Assembly (NCBI GenBank): GCA_017557195.1
Contig: JAFZAL010000055.1
Span: forward strand, 1 to 57,718
Origin: Thermoguttaceae bacterium
GTDB lineage: Bacteria > Planctomycetota > Planctomycetia > Pirellulales > Thermoguttaceae
DNA length: 57,718 nucleotides
Direction: 5' to 3'
Both the position numbers and the translations under genes were made by a program. Below the pieces are notes generated by a model, which saw nothing but the letters and a program-made list of their open reading frames with translations, was not told the origin of the DNA and searched no databases. Positions 9,701 to 17,365 of this stretch are shown here, piece after piece; positions within the stretch are counted from its first letter, which is position 1; the number at the start of each line of letters is the position of its first letter.

Positions 9701-10507
9701 CTATATTCTCAGCAGCCTAACGGCGTTTTCCGTCGTCGCGGCGGCAATTTCTTCCAGCGTTGTCTTTTTGATTTCTGCCAGCTTTTGCGCGGTATGGACG
9801 ACGTAGGCGCTTTGGTTGAATTCGACTTTGCCTCTCATCGGAGAGGGAGTTAGGTACGGGCAGTCCGTTTCGATGAGAATCCGATCCAGCGGGGCGGCAA
9901 ACGCAGCGTCGCGGACGGGGTCGAATTTCTTTTGCTTGTAGGTTATCATCCCGCCAAAGCCAACGTACAGTCCCAGTTCCAGATAGAGTTTCAAATTGTG
10001 GACGTCCGACGAGAAGGAATGTAAAATCCCTTTCATCCAGCCGGTTTTTTGGCGATACGCCTGCAACGCGGGAATGAGGTCGTCTTCCGCTTCCCGGCAG
10101 TGCAGAATAATCGGCAGGTCGAACTCGCGCGCCAGGTCCAGGTGTCGATTGAGGTAGTCCAGCTGAACCTCCATCGGGGCGTCGTCCCAGTACCTGTCCA
10201 AGCCGGACTCCCCGATAGCAACGATTTTCCCGGCGTTCCCGTTGGCAAATTCCGTTCGGGTCAGCTCGACAACGGCGTCCCAGTCGTCCGGCGCCGCCTT
10301 GGCGGAATCGTTGGGGTGAATCCCGACCGCGGAAAAGACATCCGGTTGGGTTGCCGTCAGGCGTATAATTTGTTCAGACGATTTTCTATCCGTAGCGGGT
10401 ATGACGATCTTCTGCACCCCGGCAGCGCGGGCGTTGAGCAGAAGCTCGTCCATCATACCAATTATCGAGACGTCGTTCAGGTGCGCGTGCGTATCACAAA
10501 AATACAT
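9701..10507 (-). CDS. tatD: TatD-family metal-dependent hydrolase (DNase)
   Basis: 268 residues, the normal length for TatD amidohydrolase-fold (TIM barrel) proteins. The N-terminal metal ligands are in CDTHAHLND. Further family motifs in order are GIHPN, AIGESGLD (metal Glu), ILHCREAEDD, HSFSSD, and IETDCPYLTP with the last metal Asp. TatD enzymes are 3'-5' exonucleases or D-aminoacyl-tRNA deacylase-like hydrolases in the cytoplasm. No Shine-Dalgarno sequence is visible before the ATG. Four imperfect 9-bp direct repeats (10525-10560) sit just upstream. The 3' end is the source or target of a duplication: a near-identical copy of its last 15 codons lies at 6105-6151, flanking TIR copy 3. Confidence 0.93.
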   Translation of the reverse strand: MYFCDTHAHLNDVSIIGMMDELLLNARAAGVQKIVIPATDRKSSEQIIRLTATQPDVFSAVGIHPNDSAKAAPDDWDAVVELTRTEFANGNAGKIVAIGESGLDRYWDDAPMEVQLDYLNRHLDLAREFDLPIILHCREAEDDLIPALQAYRQKTGWMKGILHSFSSDVHNLKLYLELGLYVGFGGMITYKQKKFDPVRDAAFAAPLDRILIETDCPYLTPSPMRGKVEFNQSAYVVHTAQKLAEIKKTTLEEIAAATTENAVRLLRI

Positions 10508-10524
10508 TGCTATTCGATATAAAG

Positions 10525-10560
10525 TAACGATTATAACGATTGTATCGATTTTAACGGCTG
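10525..10560. repeat. Four imperfect 9-bp direct repeats upstream of tatD
   Basis: The units read TAACGATTA, TAACGATTG, TATCGATTT and TAACGGCTG, head to tail, 18-53 bp upstream of the tatD start. They overlap a TATAAT on the minus strand (10530-10535), so they could be an operator array. They do not resemble DnaA boxes. Confidence 0.5.
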
Positions 10561-10640
10561 TGCGCTGTTTAATTTGGATAAAATCGATAATTTAACAAAA
10601 ATACTTGCGTCAAGTTTAAAAAAGTAATCTATTGTTAGTC

Positions 10641-10670
10641 AGTAGCGAGAAACGAGTTGCGAGTAGCGAG
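10641..10670 (+). repeat. Heptamer tandem repeat, AGTTGCG family
   Basis: Four head-to-tail 7-mers (AGTAGCG, AGAAACG, AGTTGCG, AGTAGCG) plus a partial unit. It is the inverted partner of the array at 10752-10781. Confidence 0.75.
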
Positions 10671-10751
10671 AATATATAATCAGACGCAACGATGTTCCGC
10701 TAGAACCGGTTAGCGGTTTAATATTTATGGGAACAACCAATATAAAAATTT

Positions 10752-10781
10752 CTCGCAACTCGCAACTCTCAACTCGCAACT
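10752..10781 (-). repeat. Heptamer tandem repeat, inverted partner of 10641-10670
   Basis: Units CTCGCAA, CTCGCAA, CTCTCAA, CTCGCAA plus a partial, which is the complement of the AGTTGCG family. The pair flanks about 80 bp and could fold as a hairpin or cruciform. Confidence 0.75.
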
Positions 10782-10905
10782 TAAAAATCCCAACCCTGAT
10801 TTTACACGAAAGACATAAAAAAACCAGTACTTTAATATGGTTTGAGTTCAGAATTTTCCCAAAAAATCTGTATCAAACCGAATGCGAGTCGAAGAAACGA
10901 TTTTT

Positions 10906-10934
10906 TCGACCTTTCGCGGCGCGACTGTTATAAT
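10906..10934 (+). promoter_or_regulatory. Probable csrA promoter with extended -10
   Basis: TCGACC (4/6 to TTGACA), a 17-bp spacer ending in TGT, and a perfect TATAAT at 10929-10934, making an extended -10 (TGnTATAAT). It lies 44 bp before the csrA start. Confidence 0.6.
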
Positions 10935-10978
10935 TGGCAGCCGCCGCATGGAATCCCCGCCTTGGGAGGGAAAAAGGA

Positions 10979-11290
10979 ATGTTAGTATTATCCCGCAAAA
11001 AGAACGAAAGCATTGTCATCAACGATAATATTATTGTTGTCGTGGTTGACGTGCGCGGCGACAAAGTTCGCCTTGGAGTCAACGCTCCGTCCGACGTAAC
11101 AGTTCACAGAAAAGAAGTCTACGACGCCATTCGACGTCAGGCGTCTGTTCATGCCCTGAGCGTCAACACGACGGATACGCTGTCTGTACAAATGGACAAT
11201 GCCGAAATGGAATCGGAACCGCCAAAAACGGAAGCGGCGGCGCCGAAAACGAAGCCGATCGCCAAAAAGGTCATCAAAAAGAAGACGTGA
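10979..11290 (+). CDS. csrA: CsrA carbon storage regulator (RNA-binding)
   Basis: The start MLVLSRKKNESIVIND is the canonical CsrA/RsmA N-terminus, followed by VRGDKVRLGVNAP and VTVHRKEVYDAI. These form the beta-barrel dimer that binds GGA motifs in mRNA leaders and controls translation. At 103 residues it is longer than the usual 60-75. The extra part is an Ala/Pro/Lys-rich tail (about residues 70-103) of unknown role. I chose the ATG at 10979 rather than one at 10934 because the family begins at MLVLSR. A purine-rich GGGAGGG lies about nine bases upstream. The promoter is at 10906-10934. Confidence 0.93.
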   Translation: MLVLSRKKNESIVINDNIIVVVVDVRGDKVRLGVNAPSDVTVHRKEVYDAIRRQASVHALSVNTTDTLSVQMDNAEMESEPPKTEAAAPKTKPIAKKVIKKKT

Positions 11291-11439
11291 ACTCAGCGTT
11301 AGAGCGTCCGTTCCCCGCCTTGACGCTATAATACGCCTTGACAGAGCGATTACGGCTGTCGGAGGACGTCAGTTCCGATTGTATGAGACGAATATTTAAA
11401 CAGTTTCAAAAAAAATAGAAAAATTTTTCGTCCGCCCCA

Positions 11440-11467
11440 TTGACAAAACAGCGTTTTGTGGTTTAAT
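11440..11467 (+). promoter_or_regulatory. Promoter of tRNA-Glu
   Basis: A perfect TTGACA at 11440-11445, a 16-bp spacer and TTTAAT at 11462-11467 (5/6). The expected transcription start is about 60 nt before the tRNA. Confidence 0.75.
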
Positions 11468-11533
11468 ACTCACATCTTTAACGCGAACGCTTAGCCGTTC
11501 AGAGTTAAAGCCCTTAAGTTCTCAAGAGCTTAT

Positions 11534-11605
11534 GGCCCCGTCGGCTAACGGTTAGGCCACGGCCCTTTCAAGGCCGGTAAACGGGTTCGAATCCCGTCGG
11601 GGTCA
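11534..11605 (+). tRNA. trnE: tRNA-Glu (UUC)
   Basis: A 72-nt cloverleaf can be drawn by eye. The acceptor GGCCCCG pairs with CGGGGTC. The anticodon stem is CGGCC/GGCCG with loop CTTTCAA and anticodon TTC. The T arm is CGGG-TTCGAAT-CCCG. Discriminator A; CCA is not encoded. The D arm contains TAACGGTTA. It stands alone with its own promoter and a Rho-independent terminator. Confidence 0.95.
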
Positions 11606-11631
11606 ATTTGATTGTTGACCAATTCAATGCG

Positions 11632-11656
11632 CCGCGTTTTAGTACGCGGTTTTTTT
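11632..11656 (+). terminator. Rho-independent terminator of tRNA-Glu
   Basis: Stem CCGCGT / ACGCGG with a 6-nt loop, followed by seven T residues. Confidence 0.85.
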
Positions 11657-11744
11657 GTATCCGTATAAAGTCCGTATATAAACGGTTAGCCTGGGTTGAC
11701 GTCAACGTCATTTTCCCAAAGGAATTCGATGTAAGGAATTTAAC

Positions 11745-13043
11745 ATGCGATTACCGATTCTGCACGAAGGCGCGAAATACCTCGAATACGAAATTCGTCA
11801 AATTGTTGAGGACGCCAACAAACTCAAGGAGCTTGGTCTTGAAATTACATGGGAAAACATCGGCGACCCGGTCGCGATGGGTGAAAAGATCGAGCCTTGG
11901 ATTGTCGAGAAGGTTCAGAATCTGCTCTTTAACAGCAAAACCTGGGCGTACTGCCCAACGCGCGGGCTTCTCCAGACTCGGGAATTCCTTTCGGAACAAA
12001 TCAACAAGCGCGGCGGAGCGCAGACAACCGCCAACGACATCCTCTGCTTTAACGGCGTGGCGGACGCGGTCGACAAGGTCTATAAGCTCATTCATCGCAA
12101 CGCCAGAGTGCTGCTTCCCAACCCGATTTACTCCACCCATTCGTCCAACGAAAGCATGAGAATGGGCTACGACAACGTCCAGTTCCGTCTGGACCCGTAC
12201 AACAAATGGCAGCCGGACATTGAGAACATCCGCATGCAGGTCAAGTACAACAAATCGATTGCCGGCATTGGACTGGTTAATCCAGACAACCCGACCGGCG
12301 TCGTCTACAAGCGGGAAGCGCTGGAAGACATCGTTGAGATCTGCCGCCGCAACAAGCTGTTTATGATTGTCGACGAGATTTACTCGCACATCTGCTATAA
12401 TGGAGCGCGGACGCTGCACATTTCCGAAATCGTTCAGGACGTGCCCGCCATCGCTCTGCGCGGAATCAGCAAAGAGTACCCTTGGCCCGGCTCTCGCTGC
12501 GGCTGGATTGAAGTTCTCAACCAGGACAAAAACCCGGACTTCAAAGAATACATCCAGAGCATTTTCAACGCGAAGATGCTGGAAGTCTGCTCGACGACGC
12601 TGCCGCAGATGTCGATTCCGGAAGTGGTCGGCGATTCCCGCTATCCCGCTCACCTTCGCCGCCGCGCGAAGATGTTCGAAAAGCGCGCCAACGAGGTCTA
12701 CGAGATTTTCGAAAACGTCCCCGGCGTGATTGTCAACCGAACGCAGGGCGCGTTCTATTTCTCCGTTGTCTTTGAAGACGGCGTACTTAACGACAAACAG
12801 ACTCTGCCGATTGAGAACCCGGAAATCCGCGCCTGCGTTGAACAACTGGCGAAAGGGAAATCGCCGGACAAACGCTTTGTCTATTACCTGCTCGGATCAG
12901 AGGGGATTTGCGTTACGCCGCTTTCCGGCTTCGCCACCGACTTGAAAGGCTTCCGTATAACCCTCCTCAACTGCGACGACGAAAAGCGTCCGCAGATTTA
13001 CCACCGCATTGCCAACGCGATTACCGCGTATCTGGGAAGCTGA
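11745..13043 (+). CDS. Class I/II PLP-dependent aminotransferase
   Basis: 432 residues of fold-type I aminotransferase. Visible motifs are YCPTRGLLQTREFL near the N-terminus, NPDNPTG in the middle, VDEIYSH carrying the PLP-pyridine Asp, GISKEYPWPGSRCGW with the Schiff-base Lys near residue 243, and GFRITLL with the substrate-carboxylate Arg near the end. It probably transfers amino groups between an amino acid such as alanine or aspartate and 2-oxoglutarate; substrate cannot be fixed from sequence. AAGGA lies seven bases before the ATG. A perfect palindrome TTGACGTCAA at 11696-11705 may be an operator. The gene stands alone after the tRNA terminator. Confidence 0.9.
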   Translation: MRLPILHEGAKYLEYEIRQIVEDANKLKELGLEITWENIGDPVAMGEKIEPWIVEKVQNLLFNSKTWAYCPTRGLLQTREFLSEQINKRGGAQTTANDILCFNGVADAVDKVYKLIHRNARVLLPNPIYSTHSSNESMRMGYDNVQFRLDPYNKWQPDIENIRMQVKYNKSIAGIGLVNPDNPTGVVYKREALEDIVEICRRNKLFMIVDEIYSHICYNGARTLHISEIVQDVPAIALRGISKEYPWPGSRCGWIEVLNQDKNPDFKEYIQSIFNAKMLEVCSTTLPQMSIPEVVGDSRYPAHLRRRAKMFEKRANEVYEIFENVPGVIVNRTQGAFYFSVVFEDGVLNDKQTLPIENPEIRACVEQLAKGKSPDKRFVYYLLGSEGICVTPLSGFATDLKGFRITLLNCDDEKRPQIYHRIANAITAYLGS

Positions 13044-13184
13044 GCAAACGTCAATTTTCGCCTTATTGTATAAGTTTTGAGCAGAAATCAAATCGGCTTA
13101 ATATTTAAGTATGCATTTGTTAAGTTGCAATACTTTCTGTAAAAATAGAGTAAACGATAATAAAATATTCAGTTTTTCAAATCT

Positions 13185-13194
13185 TGACTAGTCA
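13185..13194. promoter_or_regulatory. Palindrome upstream of the Septu promoter
   Basis: A perfect 10-bp palindrome TGACTAGTCA. A half-site TTGACT recurs 25 bp downstream as the likely -35. Possible operator. Confidence 0.35.
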
Positions 13195-13209
13195 GAATTT
13201 TTTGCCCTA

Positions 13210-13238
13210 TTGACTACAATAATATTTTATGATATACA
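13210..13238 (+). promoter_or_regulatory. Probable promoter of the Septu operon
   Basis: TTGACT (5/6), a 17-bp spacer and TATACA (4/6), placed about 37 bp before the ptuA start in an AT-rich region. Confidence 0.55.
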
Positions 13239-13274
13239 AAGTCATAAAAAGCAAATTAAATTGAAAGGGAAGTC

Positions 13275-14678
13275 ATGTTTATTCAATTAAAAAGAATTGA
13301 ACTTAAAAATTTCCGATGTTTTCGTGAGCTTACGCTTCCATTATTACCTGATATAGAATCGAGCGTTCCTGATTATCAAAAGATTTATTCAAATCTAACT
13401 GTTTTAGTCGCAAAAAATGGAGAAGGGAAAACTGCGGTTTTAGAAGCGATAAGTTATTTATTAGGGTGTATGATTTCGCGTTTTCCACAAATTTCCGTTC
13501 CAAAATTTAAAGATTCTGACTTTAGACAAGAGTGGACAGTTACTTCCAATGGTCTTAAAAGATCAAAACGCGATAGTTATATGCGACTGCAAGCGTTTGC
13601 TAAAACTTCAACCAGTGAAGAAATCACTTGGGACATGCTCAAAAAGAGAGATGCATCCGAGAAAGTGGCTCAGTCATTACCCCCTCGCGTCAATTTAAAT
13701 CAGATTTATAAATTCGCGGATGGTATTTTAGATATTGAAAATTCAAATAATATCCGTGAAGAACTGTATCCGGTTATTGCATACTATAATACTCAGAGAG
13801 CAGTGATTTGGAAGAAACCAGAGCGCAGACGTCTTATTCGAAAGAAGCTTGATCAATATGACGGGTATAAAGGCGCTTTAGAAGGACATCTTAATTACAA
13901 ATACATGATAGAATGGATCAGCCTGATAGAAGATGAGCAGCGTAAAGAGAGAGAACGACTTCGTTCATGGGATTACGTTTCAAAAGAGAGTCAGACAATT
14001 CAGCTGGCTATTGAAAAACTGCTTCCGGGTTATCGTAATTTAAGGGTAGAAACGAAACCCTTGGATCTGGCGATTGATTATTATTCTGAAGATGAACAAG
14101 TTATTAAGTCTGATCGAATAGATTCACAACTTAGCGACGGTTATAAAACTGTACTGGTGTTATTATTAGACATCGTATCCAGAATACTGCGACTTAATAG
14201 CTCTGTTGATAATATTACGCCAGAAAGACTTTTACAGTCTCCAGGAATTGTTTTAATTGATGAAATAGATTTACATCTTCATCCTTTCTGGCAGCAGCGA
14301 GTTTTACATGATTTAGTTGTTACCTTTCCCAATATTCAATTTATTGTATCTACGCATAGTCCTCAAGTAATATCCGGCATTCCCAAAGAATGTATTCGCA
14401 TTTTTTCAAATGCTGATTTATTGCCAGTAGAAGAGCAAACTCAAGGGGTGGAAACCGATACTATTTTAGCTTCAATTTTTGGAACCGAAGCCTCTATTCA
14501 GGATTTGGAAATTGTTCAAGACTATAACACGCTGTTAGAGATGCTTGCAGAGCAAAACTTTTCTGGAGAGGCGTGGGACGCTCTTTATCAAAAGGTTGAG
14601 AAACACTATGGCAAGGACTTTCCACCATTACTCGGAATAAAACTCCATAAAGATTATTTAAGTAAGCGTAAACAATAA
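13275..14678 (+). CDS. ptuA: PtuA-like AAA ATPase of a Septu-type defence system
   Basis: This 467-residue SMC/RecF-type ATPase starts IELKNFRCFRELTLPL. Walker A is AKNGEGKT at about 46-53. Walker B with the following acidic residues is VLIDEIDLHLHP near 325-335. The H-loop STHSPQ lies near 360. This ATPase followed at once by a small HNH nuclease is the Septu (PtuAB) arrangement, an anti-phage system in which PtuA scaffolds and controls the PtuB nuclease. No reverse transcriptase or retron RNA is adjacent, so it looks like stand-alone Septu. GGGAAG lies four bases before the ATG. The gene is visibly AT-richer than its neighbours, which fits recent acquisition. Another OLD-like or RecF-like ATPase role is possible but less likely given the partner. 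Confidence 0.85.
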   Translation: MFIQLKRIELKNFRCFRELTLPLLPDIESSVPDYQKIYSNLTVLVAKNGEGKTAVLEAISYLLGCMISRFPQISVPKFKDSDFRQEWTVTSNGLKRSKRDSYMRLQAFAKTSTSEEITWDMLKKRDASEKVAQSLPPRVNLNQIYKFADGILDIENSNNIREELYPVIAYYNTQRAVIWKKPERRRLIRKKLDQYDGYKGALEGHLNYKYMIEWISLIEDEQRKERERLRSWDYVSKESQTIQLAIEKLLPGYRNLRVETKPLDLAIDYYSEDEQVIKSDRIDSQLSDGYKTVLVLLLDIVSRILRLNSSVDNITPERLLQSPGIVLIDEIDLHLHPFWQQRVLHDLVVTFPNIQFIVSTHSPQVISGIPKECIRIFSNADLLPVEEQTQGVETDTILASIFGTEASIQDLEIVQDYNTLLEMLAEQNFSGEAWDALYQKVEKHYGKDFPPLLGIKLHKDYLSKRKQ

Positions 14679-14689
14679 AAGGAAGAAAA

Positions 14690-15304
14690 ATGCACAAGCT
14701 TCATCGACCTGATATTGAACCCTCTGGATTGCAGATTGCCCGAGAGAAGCGTCTTCAAAATTGGGAGAGCGGTCTTGAGAAAGCGAGCATACGACAAGCA
14801 TTGCTTGAAATGCAGGACAGTCGTTGCGCTTACTGTGAAAAATCTTTAAAAGATAGCGAACAGCATATAGAACATTTTCGAAAACAGAGTGAATATCCTA
14901 AACTCGTTTTTGAATGGAGCAATCTGTTTCTTTCGTGTAACAATCTGAATACTTGTGGAAAATACAAAGATAGAATTTCAATTAACATTGATGAGGTAAT
15001 TGATCCCAGCATTGATGATCCAGAGTATTATTTAGAATTTGATTTGAATGGAAGGGTATTTCCTAAATCCTGCTTAACGCCTCAAGAACGATTAAAAGCC
15101 GAGAAAACGATTGAAGCTTTCAATTTGAATGAATTGCATTTGAAAACAAATAGAAAGAACTTTCTTAAAAGTTTTCGATGGATTACCGAAACTCAAGATA
15201 TCGCAGATTCAGAGGGATTAAGACTCTATCTAAGTAGTTTTTCGATTGATAGCTATATAACCTGTTTATACCATTATCTGGGTCTGAGAGTTAATCAAGA
15301 ATAG
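14690..15304 (+). CDS. ptuB: PtuB-like HNH endonuclease of a Septu-type defence system
   Basis: 204 residues with the zinc/HNH arrangement C46xxC49, then HIEHFRKQ (His59, Glu61, His62), then Cys83 and Cys89. This is the layout of the HNH family paired with PtuA ATPases. The predicted activity is cleavage of nucleic acid once the complex is triggered by infection. It starts 11 bp after ptuA with AAGGAAG upstream, so the two are surely co-transcribed. Composition is AT-rich like ptuA. Confidence 0.85.
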   Translation: MHKLHRPDIEPSGLQIAREKRLQNWESGLEKASIRQALLEMQDSRCAYCEKSLKDSEQHIEHFRKQSEYPKLVFEWSNLFLSCNNLNTCGKYKDRISINIDEVIDPSIDDPEYYLEFDLNGRVFPKSCLTPQERLKAEKTIEAFNLNELHLKTNRKNFLKSFRWITETQDIADSEGLRLYLSSFSIDSYITCLYHYLGLRVNQE

Positions 15305-15312
15305 ACTGTATT

Positions 15313-15609
15313 ATGAATGCGTATATAAGAGTATTCTTTATTGCTTTTTTCGTGGGCGTAATACTGTTTTTGCTGTCGATTTCATGGCCGGCGCTTGAGG
15401 GCTTTGTCGTTCCCAAATCCAATGGGACGACTATTTTTAATGACGTAATTCGGGACCGAATCGTTTTCAGCCATGTCTGTTTAGCCATTCTCAATTCCAT
15501 CTACGGCGCGATTCTCGTTTGCCGCGATGTAAAACGCGCCGATCGATATTACGTTCACTGGTTCATCCTAATTCAGTTAGTCCTCCTGTTGGGGTATTGG
15601 ATTCTATAA
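15313..15609 (+). CDS. Small membrane protein downstream of ptuB
   Basis: 98 residues with three predicted membrane helices: about 5-25 (FFIAFFVGVILFLLSI), 50-70, and 80-98 (ILIQLVLLLGYWIL). It begins eight bases after the ptuB stop, which suggests co-transcription. Its codon and base composition is closer to the host genes than to ptuAB, so it may equally be an older resident gene next to which Septu inserted. No family recognised. A role as a membrane-acting accessory of the defence operon is speculation. Confidence 0.6.
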   Translation: MNAYIRVFFIAFFVGVILFLLSISWPALEGFVVPKSNGTTIFNDVIRDRIVFSHVCLAILNSIYGAILVCRDVKRADRYYVHWFILIQLVLLLGYWIL

Positions 15610-15938
15610 GAAATACAGTCTGAATGGCGTGTCGCCCGCTTGCTGGAAGAAACAATTGCCAAGATTAACATACTAAATATACGTTCACAAACTAAATGTT
15701 AATGAACATAATTCATGTTAATGTCAAAAAACAAGAAATAATTAAATACGGGGCAAACTCTCTCAAAACGAGTTTTCTGATGACGAATCATCAGTTCTGG
15801 AAAACCCGTTTTAATCGGGACTTCCTGCTCTCAAATTTTGTTTAACATAAATAATTCTCTATAGAGTGTTAAACTGCAAAAAACAGCTAAAATATACTAT
15901 TATTTTTTGTTTTATTCAAAAGTCAATTATAAAAAAAA
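15610..15938. other. AT-rich intergenic region with a strong secondary structure
   Basis: No ORF is supported. It holds the nested stem-loop at 15765-15819 and ends at the promoter of the polysaccharide operon. Confidence 0.55.
15765..15819 (+). other. Nested stem-loop structure (possible ncRNA or terminator)
   Basis: A perfect hairpin CTGATGA-CGAA-TCATCAG (15777-15794) is enclosed by a second stem, 15765-15776 with 15801-15812, pairing 11 of 12 positions. A third small stem CCCG/CGGG ends at 15819 and competes with the outer stem. Octamer CTCTCAAA flanks it on both sides. Confidence 0.45.
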
Positions 15939-15967
15939 TTGCAAAAAGCCGAAATGTATACTATAAT
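15939..15967 (+). promoter_or_regulatory. Probable promoter of the polysaccharide cluster
   Basis: TTGCAA, a 17-bp spacer and a perfect TATAAT at 15962-15967, about 47 bp before the ABC ATPase start. Confidence 0.6.
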
Positions 15968-16013
15968 ATAATAACAAATTGCTTTATTATACAGGTTTAT
16001 AGTATTTGCTAAT

Positions 16014-17276
16014 ATGGGAATCGCTTTAGAAGTCAATCACGTTTGGAAGAAATTCAATCGCGGCGAGTTCAACGACTCGCTTCGCGACGCTATTCCTGCT
16101 ATGCTCAAAAGCATGGTCGGTTTAGGTCCCAACAAAACAGAATTGCAAAAAAACGAATTCTGGGCGTTAAAAGACGTTGATTTTAAAGTCGAAGAAGGGG
16201 AATCGGTCGCTTTAATCGGGCATAACGGCGCAGGGAAAAGTACGCTTCTGAAGATATTTTCCAAAATTCTTAAACCCAACCGCGGCAGTATTAAAGTCAA
16301 CGGACGCATGCGCGCTTTGATTGAGATTGGCTCCGGCTTCCATGGCGACCTGACCGGTCGAGAGAATATCTTTCTCAACGGATCGATTTTGGGCATGTCC
16401 CGAAAGGAAATTCAGTCGAAGTTCGACGCTATTGTCGACTTTGCTGGAATAGAAGACTTTCTCGATATGCCGGTCAAACGCTATTCCAGCGGCATGTACG
16501 CGCGCCTGGGTTTTGCCGTTGCGGCGCACCTGGAACCGGAAATCCTTATCGTTGATGAAGTTCTTGCTGTAGGCGACTTGGCGTTTCAGAGAAAATGCCT
16601 GGGCAAAATGAACGAAGTTACCAAAGAAGGTCGTACGGTTATCTTCGTTAGCCATAATATGTCAGCCGTTCGGAATTTGTGTCAACGAGCGATTTTATTT
16701 GACCATGGCGAGATGCTGAAAGATGGGCCGACAGGCATCGTAGTCGAAGAATTTTTTAAACAATTACAAAAAGAGCAAAAAGAATTAGGAGAAAAAGACA
16801 GGTCAGGATATCAGAAGGCGATTATTACGAAAACGCTATTAGGTTCTTCTCTTTCCACTTTAGGGGAAAAGGCTTTTTGCCACATGAATGGCGAATTATA
16901 TATTAGATATTACTATCATATCAATGAACCGATAGATAATGCGGTATTCAGCTTTGTTTTAATTGATTATGAACAAAGACACATTATGGGGTGTAATACG
17001 CGAATTACAGAAAAGCAAATTGGAAGACTGGAAAAAGATGGTTATATTGACTTTCATATTCCTCATCTTCCGCTAACTTATGGTTCATACAGTTTAAGCG
17101 TTGGAATATTTGAGCGAATTGATGAATCAAATAATTTACAAAGATTTGATCATCGCAACATTCTGGATTGCATTGAAGTTGGATTGGTTAATGCTCCTGG
17201 CTGGAATTTCAGCGAAGGGTTTTATCAGTCCTGCTTCGTGCCATATGAATGGAATATCAATAAAGAAGGCGTATAA
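16014..17276 (+). CDS. ABC transporter ATPase for surface polysaccharide export (Wzt/TagH-like)
   Basis: 420 residues. The nucleotide-binding domain has Walker A GHNGAGKST (about 68-76), signature YSSGMYARLGF, Walker B ILIVDEVLAVGD and switch His VFVSHN. The SLRDAIPAML linker near the start is typical of the polysaccharide and teichoic-acid subfamily. Residues from about 260 form a Wzt-C-like beta-sandwich that in relatives recognises the end group of the glycan before export. No partner permease (Wzm) is encoded in the window. Downstream are a methyltransferase, which in such systems can make the terminal cap, and glycosyltransferases. No Shine-Dalgarno sequence is visible. Confidence 0.88.
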   Translation: MGIALEVNHVWKKFNRGEFNDSLRDAIPAMLKSMVGLGPNKTELQKNEFWALKDVDFKVEEGESVALIGHNGAGKSTLLKIFSKILKPNRGSIKVNGRMRALIEIGSGFHGDLTGRENIFLNGSILGMSRKEIQSKFDAIVDFAGIEDFLDMPVKRYSSGMYARLGFAVAAHLEPEILIVDEVLAVGDLAFQRKCLGKMNEVTKEGRTVIFVSHNMSAVRNLCQRAILFDHGEMLKDGPTGIVVEEFFKQLQKEQKELGEKDRSGYQKAIITKTLLGSSLSTLGEKAFCHMNGELYIRYYYHINEPIDNAVFSFVLIDYEQRHIMGCNTRITEKQIGRLEKDGYIDFHIPHLPLTYGSYSLSVGIFERIDESNNLQRFDHRNILDCIEVGLVNAPGWNFSEGFYQSCFVPYEWNINKEGV

Positions 17277-17365
17277 ATAATAAACAGAAATCGAAGAATT
17301 TTCCTGTTTTGTTCAATTGTATGTTGTTTCTATAGAATTATTATCACTTTTATATTCTCACTAAA

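Larger units (their letters stand above)
10508..10905. other. Intergenic region between tatD and csrA
   Basis: No gene is supported here. It holds four 9-bp direct repeats at the tatD end and two heptamer-repeat arrays in inverted orientation (10641-10670 and 10752-10781). Between those arrays is a short imperfect palindrome (CCGCTAGAACCGGTTAGCGG). The csrA promoter lies at the far end. Confidence 0.6.

Noticed and set aside
13044-13274. Retron ncRNA upstream of the PtuA/PtuB pair
   Set aside because: Some Septu-like pairs accompany retrons, but no reverse transcriptase is present and the short region has only promoter-like sequence.
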